Positions 8,811-16,849 of a stretch of 64,000 nucleotides of DNA are shown here, one piece after another (position 1 is the stretch's first letter; every line of letters begins with the position of its first letter). The notes under the pieces were generated by a model, which searched no databases, was not told the origin of the DNA, and saw only the letters and a list, made by a program, of their open reading frames with translations. Made by a program: the position numbers and the translations under genes. Location of the stretch: positions 124,001-188,000 of the forward strand of contig JADJSD010000023.1 in assembly GCA_016711875.1 (NCBI GenBank). The letters run 5' to 3'. Source of the DNA: Betaproteobacteria bacterium. Lineage in GTDB: Bacteria > Pseudomonadota > Gammaproteobacteria > Burkholderiales > Usitatibacteraceae.

Positions 8811-8985
8811 AGTCGAACTGAGCTGCCGTGAAGCCGCCCGCCTGATTTCCATCACCTTCGAGCGCGTGCTCACGGAGGAGGAGTCGGTGCAGCTCAAGTT
8901 CCACCTGGGCGATTGCGACGACTGCCAGCACTACGAGGTGCAGCTGAAGTTCCTGCACGAGGCCGCGGCGCGCTACCGGCGCTAG
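8800..8985 (+). CDS. Short zinc-finger anti-sigma factor
   Basis: 61-residue soluble protein with Cys9 and an HLGDCDDC segment (H-x3-C-x2-C, residues 35-42), the zinc-binding anti-sigma signature. It would hold the neighbouring ECF sigma inactive; with no membrane segment it should act in the cytoplasm and may sense redox state or metal. It overlaps the sigma gene by 11 bases. Its TAG stop overlaps the TAG of nadA on the other strand within one CTAG palindrome. Confidence 0.85.
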   Translation: MADEVELSCREAARLISITFERVLTEEESVQLKFHLGDCDDCQHYEVQLKFLHEAAARYRR

Positions 8986-10067
8986 GCGTCCCCGCTGCCC
9001 TTCATCGCGGGCAGGTTCGCCTTGGCGAACTCGAGCATGCGCTCGATCGATTTCTTCGCGCGAAGGCCGATCGCCGGGTCGACCGTCACTTCCTTCGCCG
9101 GGTTGTCCAGCACGGCGGCGAGCGAGTGCAGGCCGTTCATCGCCATCCACGGGCAATGCGCGCAGCTCTGGCAGGTGGCGCCCTTGCCTGCGGTGGGCGC
9201 CTCGATGAAGGTGACGCCCGGCAGCTTCTTCTTCATCTGGTGGATGATGCCGCCGTCGGTCGCGACGATGTATTCCTTCGCGCCCAGGCGGACGGCCGCC
9301 TGGATGATGCCGGTGGTGGAGCCCACGGCGTCGGCAAGGGCGATGACGCCCGCGGGCGATTCCGGGTGCACGAGCACCTTCGCCCCCGGGTGCTTCGCCT
9401 TGAGCTCCTCGAGCTGCTGCGCCTTGAACTCGTCGTGCACGACGCACGCGGCGTTCCAGAGCAGCATGTCCGCGCCCGTCACCTTCTGGATGTAGGCCCC
9501 CAGGTGCTTGTCCGGCGCGAAGAGGATCTTCTTTCCCTGCGCGTGCAGGTGGCCCACGATCTTCTCGGCGATGGAGGAAGTGACCATCCAGTCGGCGCGC
9601 GCCTTCACGGCGGCGCTGGTATTGGCGTAGACGACCACCACGCGGTCCGGGTGCGCGTCGCAGAACGCCGAGAACGCCTCCGCCGGGCAGGCGAGGTCCA
9701 GCGAGCACTCCGCCGCGAGATCGGGCATGAGGACCCGCTTCTCGGGGTTCAGGATCTTGGCCGTCTCGCCCATGAAGCGAACGCCGGCCACGACGATCGT
9801 CTTCGCCGGGTGGTCGCGGCCGAAGCGCGCCATCTCGAGGGAATCGGAGACGGTGCCGCCGGTTTCCTCGGCGAGGTCCTGCAGGTCCGGGTGGACGTAG
9901 TAGTGCGCGACCAGCACGGCGTCGAGGGCCTTCAGGCGCTCCTTGATTCGCGCGACGAGGGCGGGCTTCTCCTGGGCAGTGGCATGGTGCGGCGGCTTGG
10001 CGGGCGCGATGCCAAAGGCGCCGTCGAAGCGTTCGAAGCGGATCTGGATGGGAGCGACGACGGCCAT
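8982..10067 (-). CDS. nadA: Quinolinate synthase A
   Basis: Makes quinolinate from iminoaspartate and dihydroxyacetone phosphate in NAD biosynthesis, using a [4Fe-4S] cluster. 361 residues from the ATG at 10067 (MAVVAPIQIRFERF), chosen because residues upstream of it look non-conserved. The cluster cysteines are seen in AAECSLDLACPAE, LLWNAACVVHDE and the C-terminal CQSCAHCPWMAMN. No nadB or nadC is adjacent. It is a lone gene, divergent from the hda run and convergent with the anti-sigma gene. Confidence 0.95.
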   Translation of the reverse strand: MAVVAPIQIRFERFDGAFGIAPAKPPHHATAQEKPALVARIKERLKALDAVLVAHYYVHPDLQDLAEETGGTVSDSLEMARFGRDHPAKTIVVAGVRFMGETAKILNPEKRVLMPDLAAECSLDLACPAEAFSAFCDAHPDRVVVVYANTSAAVKARADWMVTSSIAEKIVGHLHAQGKKILFAPDKHLGAYIQKVTGADMLLWNAACVVHDEFKAQQLEELKAKHPGAKVLVHPESPAGVIALADAVGSTTGIIQAAVRLGAKEYIVATDGGIIHQMKKKLPGVTFIEAPTAGKGATCQSCAHCPWMAMNGLHSLAAVLDNPAKEVTVDPAIGLRAKKSIERMLEFAKANLPAMKGSGDA

Positions 10068-10234
10068 GGTTCTTCCTCTCGAAGGCATCGATTCTGCCAC
10101 AGGGACCGGCCCCCTCCCGCGTGCTAACATTTCGTCTTGCAGGGCGTTCCGGCGGTTTCACTCGCGCCGGGGCGCGCCCGGGCCAAGCCGGGCGGCGGAA
10201 CGATCCGCCGCGGCGCCGGCCCGTGGAGACCCCC

Positions 10235-10906
10235 ATGAGGCAGCTCCTCCTCGACATCACCCAGGCCCCCTCGCCCTCGTTCGAGAACTTCGTTCCCGGC
10301 CGCAACGCCGAGGCGCTGGCCGCCTTGCGCGCGGCCGCGGCCGACCGCCTGGCCGAGCGCGTCGTGTACCTGTGGGGGGAATCCGGCGCCGGCCGCAGCC
10401 ACCTGGCGCGCGCCTTCACGGCCGCCCGTCCCGGCGCGCGCCTCGTGACCGGAGCGGGCTACGACGGCGATCCGGCCGGGACCCTGGTCGTCGACGACGT
10501 CGAGGGCCTTCCCGAACCCCGGCAGGTGACGCTCTTCAACGCCTTCAACGAGCGATCGCACGCGCTCATCGTCGTCACGGCCGGCGCGGCGCCCAAGGAC
10601 GTCGCGCTTCGCCGCGACCTCGCCACGCGCCTCGCCACCGGCCTCACCTACCGCCTCCTCGCCCTCACGGACGAGGAAAAGCGCGAGGCCCTCCACGCCC
10701 ATGCCCGCGCCCGCGGCTTCGCCCTCTCGGACGAGGTGGCCTCGTACCTGCTCACGCACGCGCGGCGCGACATGCCCTCGCTCATCCGCGCCCTCGACGC
10801 GCTCGACCGCCACTCCGTGGAAACGGGTCGCCCGATCACGGTGCCTCTCCTCAAGGCGGCCCTCCAACCCGAACTGACCGGCACCGCGCCGGAAGCCTCC
10901 CGATGA
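10235..10906 (+). CDS. hda: DnaA regulatory inactivator Hda (DnaA-related AAA+ protein)
   Basis: 223-residue AAA+ protein related to DnaA domain III. With the sliding clamp it promotes hydrolysis of DnaA-bound ATP after initiation. The N-terminal QLLLDI (residues 3-8) matches the clamp-binding motif; Walker A-like GESGAGRSH and Walker B TLVVDDVE follow. The ATG at 10235 is chosen because it puts the clamp motif at the very N-terminus and has GTGGAG upstream. It starts the run HAD-pcnB-folK-dNK-panBC, joined by ATGA overlaps. The Walker A lysine is replaced by Arg (GAGRSH), which also occurs in Hda-like proteins. Confidence 0.9.
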   Translation: MRQLLLDITQAPSPSFENFVPGRNAEALAALRAAAADRLAERVVYLWGESGAGRSHLARAFTAARPGARLVTGAGYDGDPAGTLVVDDVEGLPEPRQVTLFNAFNERSHALIVVTAGAAPKDVALRRDLATRLATGLTYRLLALTDEEKREALHAHARARGFALSDEVASYLLTHARRDMPSLIRALDALDRHSVETGRPITVPLLKAALQPELTGTAPEASR

Positions 10907-11565
10907 AACTCGCGCTTTTCGACCTGGACAACACGCTTCTCGACGGCGACAGCGACTACTGCTGGGCGCAATACCTCATCGAGCGCGGCGTTCTCGAGCG
11001 CGCGGAATTCGAGAAGAAGAACGACTGGTTCTACCACCACTACAAGCAGGGCACCCTCGACATCCACGAGTACCTCGCCTTCCAGCTGCGCCCCATCGCC
11101 GGCCGTCCGCGCGAGGAGATAGACGCCTGGCACCGCGACTTCATGGAGAAGAAGATCCGTCCCATCGTGCACGCGAAGACGCCGGCCCTCCTCGCGGCCC
11201 ACCACGGCGCGCTCCGGGCCATCGTCACGGCCACCAACCGCTTCATCACCGCGCCCATCGCCGTGCACCTGGGCGTGGACCACCTCATCGCGTGCGACGT
11301 GGAGGAGGGGCCCGACGGCCGCCTCACCGGACGCGCGGTGGGCACGCCCTCCTTCCGCGAGGGCAAGATCACCCGGCTCGAGGAATGGCTCGCGGGCCTG
11401 GGCCACCGGCTGGGGGATTTCGAGGAAAGCTGGTTCTACAGCGATTCCCTCAACGACCTGCCGCTCCTCGAGAAGGTCACGAACCCCGTCGCCGTCGATC
11501 CCGACCCCACGCTCGAACGCCAGGCCCGCGACCGCGGCTGGCCCATCCTGAGGCTGCGCGCATGA
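10903..11565 (+). CDS. HAD-IB family phosphatase
   Basis: 220-residue SerB-like HAD hydrolase. Motif I is FDLDNTLLDGD (residues 5-15) with the nucleophile Asp, motif II is TATNRF, and motif III/IV is FYSDSLNDLPLL. A helical cap lies between motifs I and II. The family (TIGR01490) dephosphorylates small metabolites; substrate cannot be read from sequence. The start overlaps the hda stop (ATGA) and the stop overlaps the pcnB start (ATGA). A gene of this type sits next to pcnB in many betaproteobacteria. Confidence 0.88.
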   Translation: MKLALFDLDNTLLDGDSDYCWAQYLIERGVLERAEFEKKNDWFYHHYKQGTLDIHEYLAFQLRPIAGRPREEIDAWHRDFMEKKIRPIVHAKTPALLAAHHGALRAIVTATNRFITAPIAVHLGVDHLIACDVEEGPDGRLTGRAVGTPSFREGKITRLEEWLAGLGHRLGDFEESWFYSDSLNDLPLLEKVTNPVAVDPDPTLERQARDRGWPILRLRA

Positions 11566-12950
11566 TCACCAACTTCATCAATCGCGTCTTCGGGCGCGGC
11601 AAGCGCAAGACGGCTCCCGACAAGCCCGTCATCTGGGGGCCGGACCGCCACCCCATCCGCAAGGAGCTCATCAGCCGCGGCGCCCGCAAGACGTGCGAGG
11701 AGCTGCAGCGCGCGGGCCACACGGCCTTCGTCGTCGGCGGCGCCGTGCGCGACCTGCTGCTCGGCATGCGCCCGAAGGACTTCGACGTGGCCACCAGCGC
11801 CCATCCGGACGAGGTGCGCGCCCTTTTCCGCCGCTCGCGCATCATCGGCCGGCGCTTCCAGATCGTGCACGTGATGTGGGGGGCGGAGACGGTCGAGACC
11901 TCCACGTACCGCGCCCACTTCACCGTGAAGGACCCGGAGGGCGACGAGGACGCGCCGAAGAAGGACAAGCAGGACGAGCACGGCCGCGTCCTCTCGGACA
12001 ACGTGTTCGGCACCCAGGCCGAGGACGCCGTGCGCCGCGACTTCACGGTGAACGCGCTCTTCTACGACCCGGTGAAGGAGGAAGTCTGGGACTTCCAGCA
12101 CGGCCTGAAGGACCTCGAGGCGAAGAAGCTCGTGATGATCGGCGACCCGGCCACGCGCTACCGCGAAGACCCGGTGCGCATGCTCCGCGCGGCGCGCCTG
12201 TCCGCGAAGCTCGGCCTCACCATCGACCCGGCGACGGCCACGCCGATCCGCGAGTTGAAGCACCTGCTCGAGAACGTGCCCCAGGCGCGGCTCTTCGAGG
12301 AGATCCTGAAGCTCCTGCTTTCCGGCAACGCCGTCGCTTGCGTGCAGCGGCTACGCGAGCTCGACCTGCACCACGGGCTCCTGCCGCTTCTGGACGATGC
12401 CCTCGACGATCCGCATACCGGCCCCTTCGCGATGGCGGCCCTCAAGGCGACGGACGAGCGGCTTCGCGCCGACCGCCCCGTCTCGCCGGCCTTCCTGCTG
12501 GCCGCGCTCCTCTGGGGCCGCGTCGAGCGCCGCTGGAAGCACTACGAGGAGAAAGGACAGCCGCCCTCGCCCGCCCTGCACGCGGCGATGCACGATGCCC
12601 TCGACGCCCAGCGGGGCACGCTCGCCATCCCGCGCCGGTTCGACGCCACCATGAAGGAACTGTGGCTGCTGCAGCCGCGGTTCCTGCAGCGCGGCGGCAC
12701 GCGGCCCTTCCGGCTTCTCGAGCACCCGAAGTTCCGCGCCGCGTTCGACTTCTTCGAGCTGCGGGCGCAGGCGGGCGACGCCCCGCTCGAGGCCGCCGAA
12801 TGGTGGGCCCGCTTCCAGGACGTGGAGGGCGGCGAGCGCGAGCGCATGCTGCACGCCGACGACGGCCCGAAGAAGAAGCGCCGCCGCCGCGGCAAGCGCC
12901 GCCCCGCGGGGGAAGGCGGGCCCGATGCGGCGCCGGAATCCGGCGAATGA
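11562..12950 (+). CDS. pcnB: Poly(A) polymerase I
   Basis: Adds poly(A) tails to RNA 3' ends and so promotes decay. 462 residues. The class II nucleotidyltransferase motif is GGAVRDLLLGMRPKDFDVAT (residues 64-83), with the metal-binding DxD inside it, and the RNA-binding domain EDPVRMLRAAR follows. The C-terminus ends in a very basic tail (KKKRRRRGKRRPAG), common in PcnB and absent from CCA-adding enzymes. It overlaps its neighbours on both sides by ATGA. Confidence 0.94.
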   Translation: MITNFINRVFGRGKRKTAPDKPVIWGPDRHPIRKELISRGARKTCEELQRAGHTAFVVGGAVRDLLLGMRPKDFDVATSAHPDEVRALFRRSRIIGRRFQIVHVMWGAETVETSTYRAHFTVKDPEGDEDAPKKDKQDEHGRVLSDNVFGTQAEDAVRRDFTVNALFYDPVKEEVWDFQHGLKDLEAKKLVMIGDPATRYREDPVRMLRAARLSAKLGLTIDPATATPIRELKHLLENVPQARLFEEILKLLLSGNAVACVQRLRELDLHHGLLPLLDDALDDPHTGPFAMAALKATDERLRADRPVSPAFLLAALLWGRVERRWKHYEEKGQPPSPALHAAMHDALDAQRGTLAIPRRFDATMKELWLLQPRFLQRGGTRPFRLLEHPKFRAAFDFFELRAQAGDAPLEAAEWWARFQDVEGGERERMLHADDGPKKKRRRRGKRRPAGEGGPDAAPESGE

Positions 12951-13441
12951 CCCCGCGGCGGGCCGTCGTGGCGCTCGGCAGCAACCTCCAGGATCCCCGG
13001 GCGCAGGTGCGCCGCGCCTTCGGGGAACTCGGCGGCCTGCCCGGCACGCGCGTGCTCGCCCGCTCCTCGCTCTGGGAGACGGCGCCGGTCGGCTACGCGG
13101 ACCAGCCCGCCTTCGTGAACGCCTGCGCCCTGGTGGAAACGACGCTCCCGCCCCGCCGGCTCCTCGACGGGCTCCTCGCCATCGAGCGCGCCCACGGCCG
13201 CGTGCGGGACATTCCCAACGGCCCGCGCACGCTGGATCTCGACATCGTCCTCTACGGCGAATCGGCCCATCACGAGGACGGGCTCACCCTCCCGCACCCG
13301 CGCGCCCACGAGCGGGCCTTCGTCCTCGCGCCTTTGCTCGAGGTCTGGCCCGATGCGATCATTCCGGGGCTGGGCGCGGCTTCGCAATACCGGGAACGCG
13401 TGGCGGGGCAGGCGATCGAAAGGCTTCCGGACACCCCATGA
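12947..13441 (+). CDS. folK: 6-hydroxymethyl-7,8-dihydropterin pyrophosphokinase
   Basis: Folate synthesis enzyme that transfers pyrophosphate from ATP to the pterin alcohol. 164 residues, typical length. The family signature is present: VALGSNL at the N-terminus, the PNGPRTLDLDIVLYG segment with the Asp pair that binds Mg, and LPHPRAHERAFVLAPL. ATGA overlaps join it to pcnB before and the deoxynucleoside kinase after. Confidence 0.96.
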   Translation: MTPRRAVVALGSNLQDPRAQVRRAFGELGGLPGTRVLARSSLWETAPVGYADQPAFVNACALVETTLPPRRLLDGLLAIERAHGRVRDIPNGPRTLDLDIVLYGESAHHEDGLTLPHPRAHERAFVLAPLLEVWPDAIIPGLGAASQYRERVAGQAIERLPDTP

Positions 13442-14067
13442 AGCATCGCTACATCGTCGTGGAGGGCCCCATCGGATGCGGCAAGACCAGCCTCGCGAAG
13501 CTGCTCGCCCGGCGCCTGGGCGCCGCGACGCTCCTCGAGCAGCCGGAGGCGAATCCCTTCCTGCCGCTCTTCTACCGCGACATGCGGCGCCACGCGCTCG
13601 CGACGCAGCTCTTCTTCCTCTTCCAGCGCGTGCAGCAGCTCGAGGGCCTGCGCCAGCCGGATCTCTTCGGCAAGCCCACGGTGTCCGACTTCGCCCTGCA
13701 GAAGGATCCGCTCTTCGCCCGCCTCACGCTCGACGACAACGAGTTCGGCCTCTACAGCCGCATCTACGGGCACGTGAAGCCGCAGGCGCCCGTGCCCGAC
13801 CTCGTCATCTACCTGCAGGCCTCGGTGGACACGCTGCTCGACCGGGTGCGCCGCCGCGGCGTGCCCTCGGAATCCGGGATCCCGGAGGACTACCTGCGGG
13901 CCCTCTCGGACAGCTACACGCGCTACTTCTACAACTACGACGAGAGCGCGCTGCTCATCGTGAACAGCGAACGCCTCAACTTCGTGGACGTGCCGGACCA
14001 CTTCGACCTGCTCGTGGAGCGGGTGAAGACGATCCGGGGCGGCCGCGAGTTCTTCAACAAGGCCTAG
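13438..14067 (+). CDS. Deoxynucleoside kinase (dNK/dGK family)
   Basis: 209-residue P-loop kinase of the deoxyadenosine/deoxyguanosine kinase family, salvaging deoxynucleosides. Walker A is EGPIGCGKTS (residues 9-18); the substrate-binding part includes the LLEQPEANPFLPLFY segment and the lid RVRRRGVPSE. The gene occupies the place between folK and panB where betaproteobacteria carry this kinase. It overlaps folK (ATGA) and leaves ten bases before panB. Confidence 0.9.
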   Translation: MKHRYIVVEGPIGCGKTSLAKLLARRLGAATLLEQPEANPFLPLFYRDMRRHALATQLFFLFQRVQQLEGLRQPDLFGKPTVSDFALQKDPLFARLTLDDNEFGLYSRIYGHVKPQAPVPDLVIYLQASVDTLLDRVRRRGVPSESGIPEDYLRALSDSYTRYFYNYDESALLIVNSERLNFVDVPDHFDLLVERVKTIRGGREFFNKA

Positions 14068-14077
14068 GACACCCGCC

Positions 14078-14869
14078 ATGAGAGTGACGATCCCCAAGCT
14101 GCAGGAGCGCGCCCGCGCGGGCGAGAAGCTCGCGATGCTCACCTGCTACGACGCGAGCTTCGCCGCGACGAGCGACGCGGCCGGCGTCGACATCCTGCTC
14201 ATCGGCGATTCGCTGGGCATGGTGATCCAGGGGCACGATTCCACGCTCCCCGTCACGATGGACGAGACGGAATATCACGTGCGCTGCGTCGTGCGCGGTT
14301 CGCAGAACGCGTTCGTGCTGGCGGACATGCCCTTCGGCAGCTTCCAGGAATCGCCGCCGCAGGCCTTCCGCAACGCCGCGCGCCTCATGGCCGCCGGGGC
14401 GCAGATGGTGAAGCTCGAGGGCGGCGCGACGATGGTCGAGACGACGCGCTTCCTCGTCGAGCGCGGCATCCCCGTGTGCGCGCACATCGGGCTCACGCCG
14501 CAGTCGGTGAACACGCTGGGCGGCTATCGCGTCCAGGGCAAGTCGGACGATGCGGCATCGCGGCTGGTCGCGGACGCGAAGGCGCTCGAGGCGGCCGGTG
14601 CGGCGCTGGTGCTGATGGAGGCCATGCCGGCGGCGGTGGCGAAGCGCGTGACGGAATCGCTCTCGGTGCCCACCATCGGCATCGGAGCCGGGGTGGACGT
14701 GGGCGGGCAGGTGCTCGTCGTCTACGACATGCTCGACATCTTCCCGGGACGCAAGGCTCGGTTCGTGAAGAACTTCATGGCGGGGCAGCCTTCGGTGAAG
14801 GCGGCGATCGAAGCTTATGTTCGCGAGGTCAAGGCGAAGACGTTTCCCGGCCCGGAGCATTGCTTCTGA
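14078..14869 (+). CDS. panB: 3-methyl-2-oxobutanoate hydroxymethyltransferase
   Basis: First step of pantothenate synthesis, adding a hydroxymethyl from methylene-THF to ketoisovalerate. 263 residues, normal length. The metal-binding and substrate-binding segments are intact: LIGDSLGMVIQGHDSTLPVT, ADMPFGSFQESP, KLEGG and IGIGAG near the C-terminus. It is followed after 87 bases by panC; that gap carries a degenerate copy of the CGCCGATR repeat. Confidence 0.96.
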   Translation: MRVTIPKLQERARAGEKLAMLTCYDASFAATSDAAGVDILLIGDSLGMVIQGHDSTLPVTMDETEYHVRCVVRGSQNAFVLADMPFGSFQESPPQAFRNAARLMAAGAQMVKLEGGATMVETTRFLVERGIPVCAHIGLTPQSVNTLGGYRVQGKSDDAASRLVADAKALEAAGAALVLMEAMPAAVAKRVTESLSVPTIGIGAGVDVGGQVLVVYDMLDIFPGRKARFVKNFMAGQPSVKAAIEAYVREVKAKTFPGPEHCF

Positions 14870-14895
14870 GCGTGATGCGGGCAAAAGGCGAAGGA

Positions 14896-14935
14896 CGCCG
14901 ATGGCCGCCGATGGGTACGCCGATGGCCGCCGATA
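14896..14935. repeat. Degenerate half-copy of the CGCCGATR repeat element
   Basis: Four CGCCGATR octamers at 14896, 14906, 14918 and 14928, spaced 10, 12 and 10 bases, fill the short panB-panC gap. The spacers are GC, GGTA and GC, where the two hairpin elements at about 47.7 and 55.0 kb have AA, TCA and AA. The flank GCAAAAG also resembles that before the 47.7-kb arm. No inverted partner arm is present here. Confidence 0.75.
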
Positions 14936-14956
14936 ACAGCGAGACGAGATAGAAGC

Positions 14957-15790
14957 ATGGATGTCGTGCACACCGTTGCAGAACTGAGAACCCGGCTCGC
15001 GAAAGAGCCCTCCATCGCCTTCGTCCCCACGATGGGCAACCTGCACGCCGGCCACCTCGCCCTCGTCGAGGAAGCGAAAAGGCACGGCACCTGCATCGTC
15101 GCCTCCCTCTTCGTGAACCGCCTGCAGTTCGAGCCCGGCGGCGACTTCGACCGCTACCCGCGCACGCTGGAGGACGACTGCGCCAGGCTCGCCGCCGCCG
15201 GCTGCCACGTCGCCTTCGCGCCGCAGGAGAAGGAGCTCTACCCGTCCGCGCAGGAGATCGTGCTCTCGCCGCCGCTCGCGGCCGCCCAGCTCTGCGGCGA
15301 CTTCCGTCCCGGCCACTTCCAGGGCGTGGTGACGGTGGTGGCCAAGCTCTTCAACATCGTCGCGCCGCACACCGCCGTCTTCGGCCGCAAGGACTACCAG
15401 CAGCTCTTCGTGATCCGCGAGCTCGTGCGCCAGTTGAACTACCCGGTCGCCATCGTCGGCGTGGAGACGAAGCGGGAGGCGGACGGGCTCGCGATGAGCT
15501 CGCGCAACGGCTACCTCAGCCGCGAGGAGCGGGCCGAGGCCGTCCGGCTCAGCCGGAACCTGCGCCGGGTCCGGGAAGGAATCGCGGCCGGCCGGCGCGA
15601 CTTCGACGCCCTGTGCGAGGGCGCGCGTGCGGACCTCGCGGGCGCCGGGTGGCGCGTCGACTACGTCGAGTTGCGCAATCGCTCGCGGCTCGTCCCGCCG
15701 GGACCGGCCGATCGCGACCTCGTGGTGCTCGGCGCCGCGTGGATCGGCCGCACGCGGCTCATCGACAACCTCGAGATCGACGCGCCATGA
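14957..15790 (+). CDS. panC: Pantothenate synthetase
   Basis: Joins pantoate and beta-alanine using ATP. 277 residues. The nucleotidylyl-transfer motif TMGNLHAGH (residues 26-34, with the HxGH histidines) and the KMSKS-like region SSRNGYLS are present. The pantoate-binding loop reads NRLQFEPGGDFDRYPRT, slightly unusual at the first positions compared with the commoner NPLQFGP. The stop overlaps the start of a ligJ-like gene (ATGA), an unexpected continuation of the pantothenate operon into aromatic catabolism. Confidence 0.95.
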   Translation: MDVVHTVAELRTRLAKEPSIAFVPTMGNLHAGHLALVEEAKRHGTCIVASLFVNRLQFEPGGDFDRYPRTLEDDCARLAAAGCHVAFAPQEKELYPSAQEIVLSPPLAAAQLCGDFRPGHFQGVVTVVAKLFNIVAPHTAVFGRKDYQQLFVIRELVRQLNYPVAIVGVETKREADGLAMSSRNGYLSREERAEAVRLSRNLRRVREGIAAGRRDFDALCEGARADLAGAGWRVDYVELRNRSRLVPPGPADRDLVVLGAAWIGRTRLIDNLEIDAP

Positions 15791-16812
15791 AGGCCCCGAT
15801 GGTCATCGACTGCCACGGCCACTACACCACCGCGCCCAAGGCGCTCGAGGGCTGGCGCGCGAAGCAGGTGGAGGCGCTGCCGGCCCGGCTGGCCCCGCCC
15901 TCGCCCACGGACCTTTCCATCACCGACGACGCGCTGCGCGAAAGCCTCGAGAACGCGCAGCTTCGCCTGCAGCGCGAGCGCGGGACGGACCTCACGATCT
16001 TCTCGCCGCGGGCCATGGCGATGTCCCATCACCTCGGCACGGCGCACACGAGCGAGGACTGGACGCGCCTGTGCAACGACATGATCCAGCGCGTGTGCAC
16101 GCTCTACCCGCGCAACTTCGCCCCGGTGTGCCAGCTGCCCCAGTCGCCCGGCGTGCCGCCCGCGAACTGCATTCCCGAGCTTGAGCGCTGCGTGCTCGAG
16201 CTCGGCTTCATCGGCTGCAACCTCAACCCGGACCCTTCCGGCGGCCACTGGAAGGACCCGCCGCTCACCGACCGCTGGTGGTACCCGCTCTACGAAAAGA
16301 TGGCGGAACTCGACGTGCCGGCCATGGTGCACGTGAGCGCGAGCTGCAACCCGTGCTTCCACGCCACCGGCGCGCACTACATCAATGGCGACACGACGGC
16401 GTTCATGCAGTTTCTCGCCTCGGACCTCTTCCGGGATTTCCCGACGCTCAAGTTCATCATTCCCCACGGGGGCGGGGCGGTGCCCTACCACTGGGGACGC
16501 TACCGCGGCCTCGCGCAGGACATGAAACGGCCGCCGCTCGACGAGCTCCTGCTGAAGAACGTGTTCTTCGACACCTGCGTCTACCACCAGCCGGGCATTG
16601 ACCTGCTGGTCAAGGTGATCCCCGTGGACAATATTCTCTTCGCTTCCGAGATGGTGGGCGCCGTGCGCGGCATCGACCCGCAGACCGGTTTCCACTTCGA
16701 CGACACCAAGCGCTACATCGATTCGGCGCCCGGTCTCACCGCCTCGGACCGCCACCAGATCTACGAAGGCAACGCGAGGCGGGTCTTCAGCCGCCTGAAG
16801 CTGCCCGCCTGA
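15787..16812 (+). CDS. ligJ: 4-oxalomesaconate hydratase (LigJ-type amidohydrolase)
   Basis: 341-residue zinc-dependent amidohydrolase-superfamily hydratase. In the protocatechuate 4,5-cleavage and gallate pathways LigJ hydrates 4-oxalomesaconate to 4-carboxy-4-hydroxy-2-oxoadipate. Nearly every family landmark is present: IDCHGHYTTAPKALEGWR at the N-terminus, LNPDPSGGHW, HATGAHYINGDTTAFMQ, IPHGGGAVPYHWGR and ASEMVGAVRGIDP. The ATG at 15787 overlaps the panC stop. A Bug receptor follows 37 bases later. An RraA-type aldolase that could take the next step lies at 28.7 kb; the ring-cleavage genes are not in the window. Confidence 0.85.
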   Translation: MKAPMVIDCHGHYTTAPKALEGWRAKQVEALPARLAPPSPTDLSITDDALRESLENAQLRLQRERGTDLTIFSPRAMAMSHHLGTAHTSEDWTRLCNDMIQRVCTLYPRNFAPVCQLPQSPGVPPANCIPELERCVLELGFIGCNLNPDPSGGHWKDPPLTDRWWYPLYEKMAELDVPAMVHVSASCNPCFHATGAHYINGDTTAFMQFLASDLFRDFPTLKFIIPHGGGAVPYHWGRYRGLAQDMKRPPLDELLLKNVFFDTCVYHQPGIDLLVKVIPVDNILFASEMVGAVRGIDPQTGFHFDDTKRYIDSAPGLTASDRHQIYEGNARRVFSRLKLPA

Positions 16813-16849
16813 AACCGCGAGCGATGCACCCCCACCCGGAGAAACGAAC

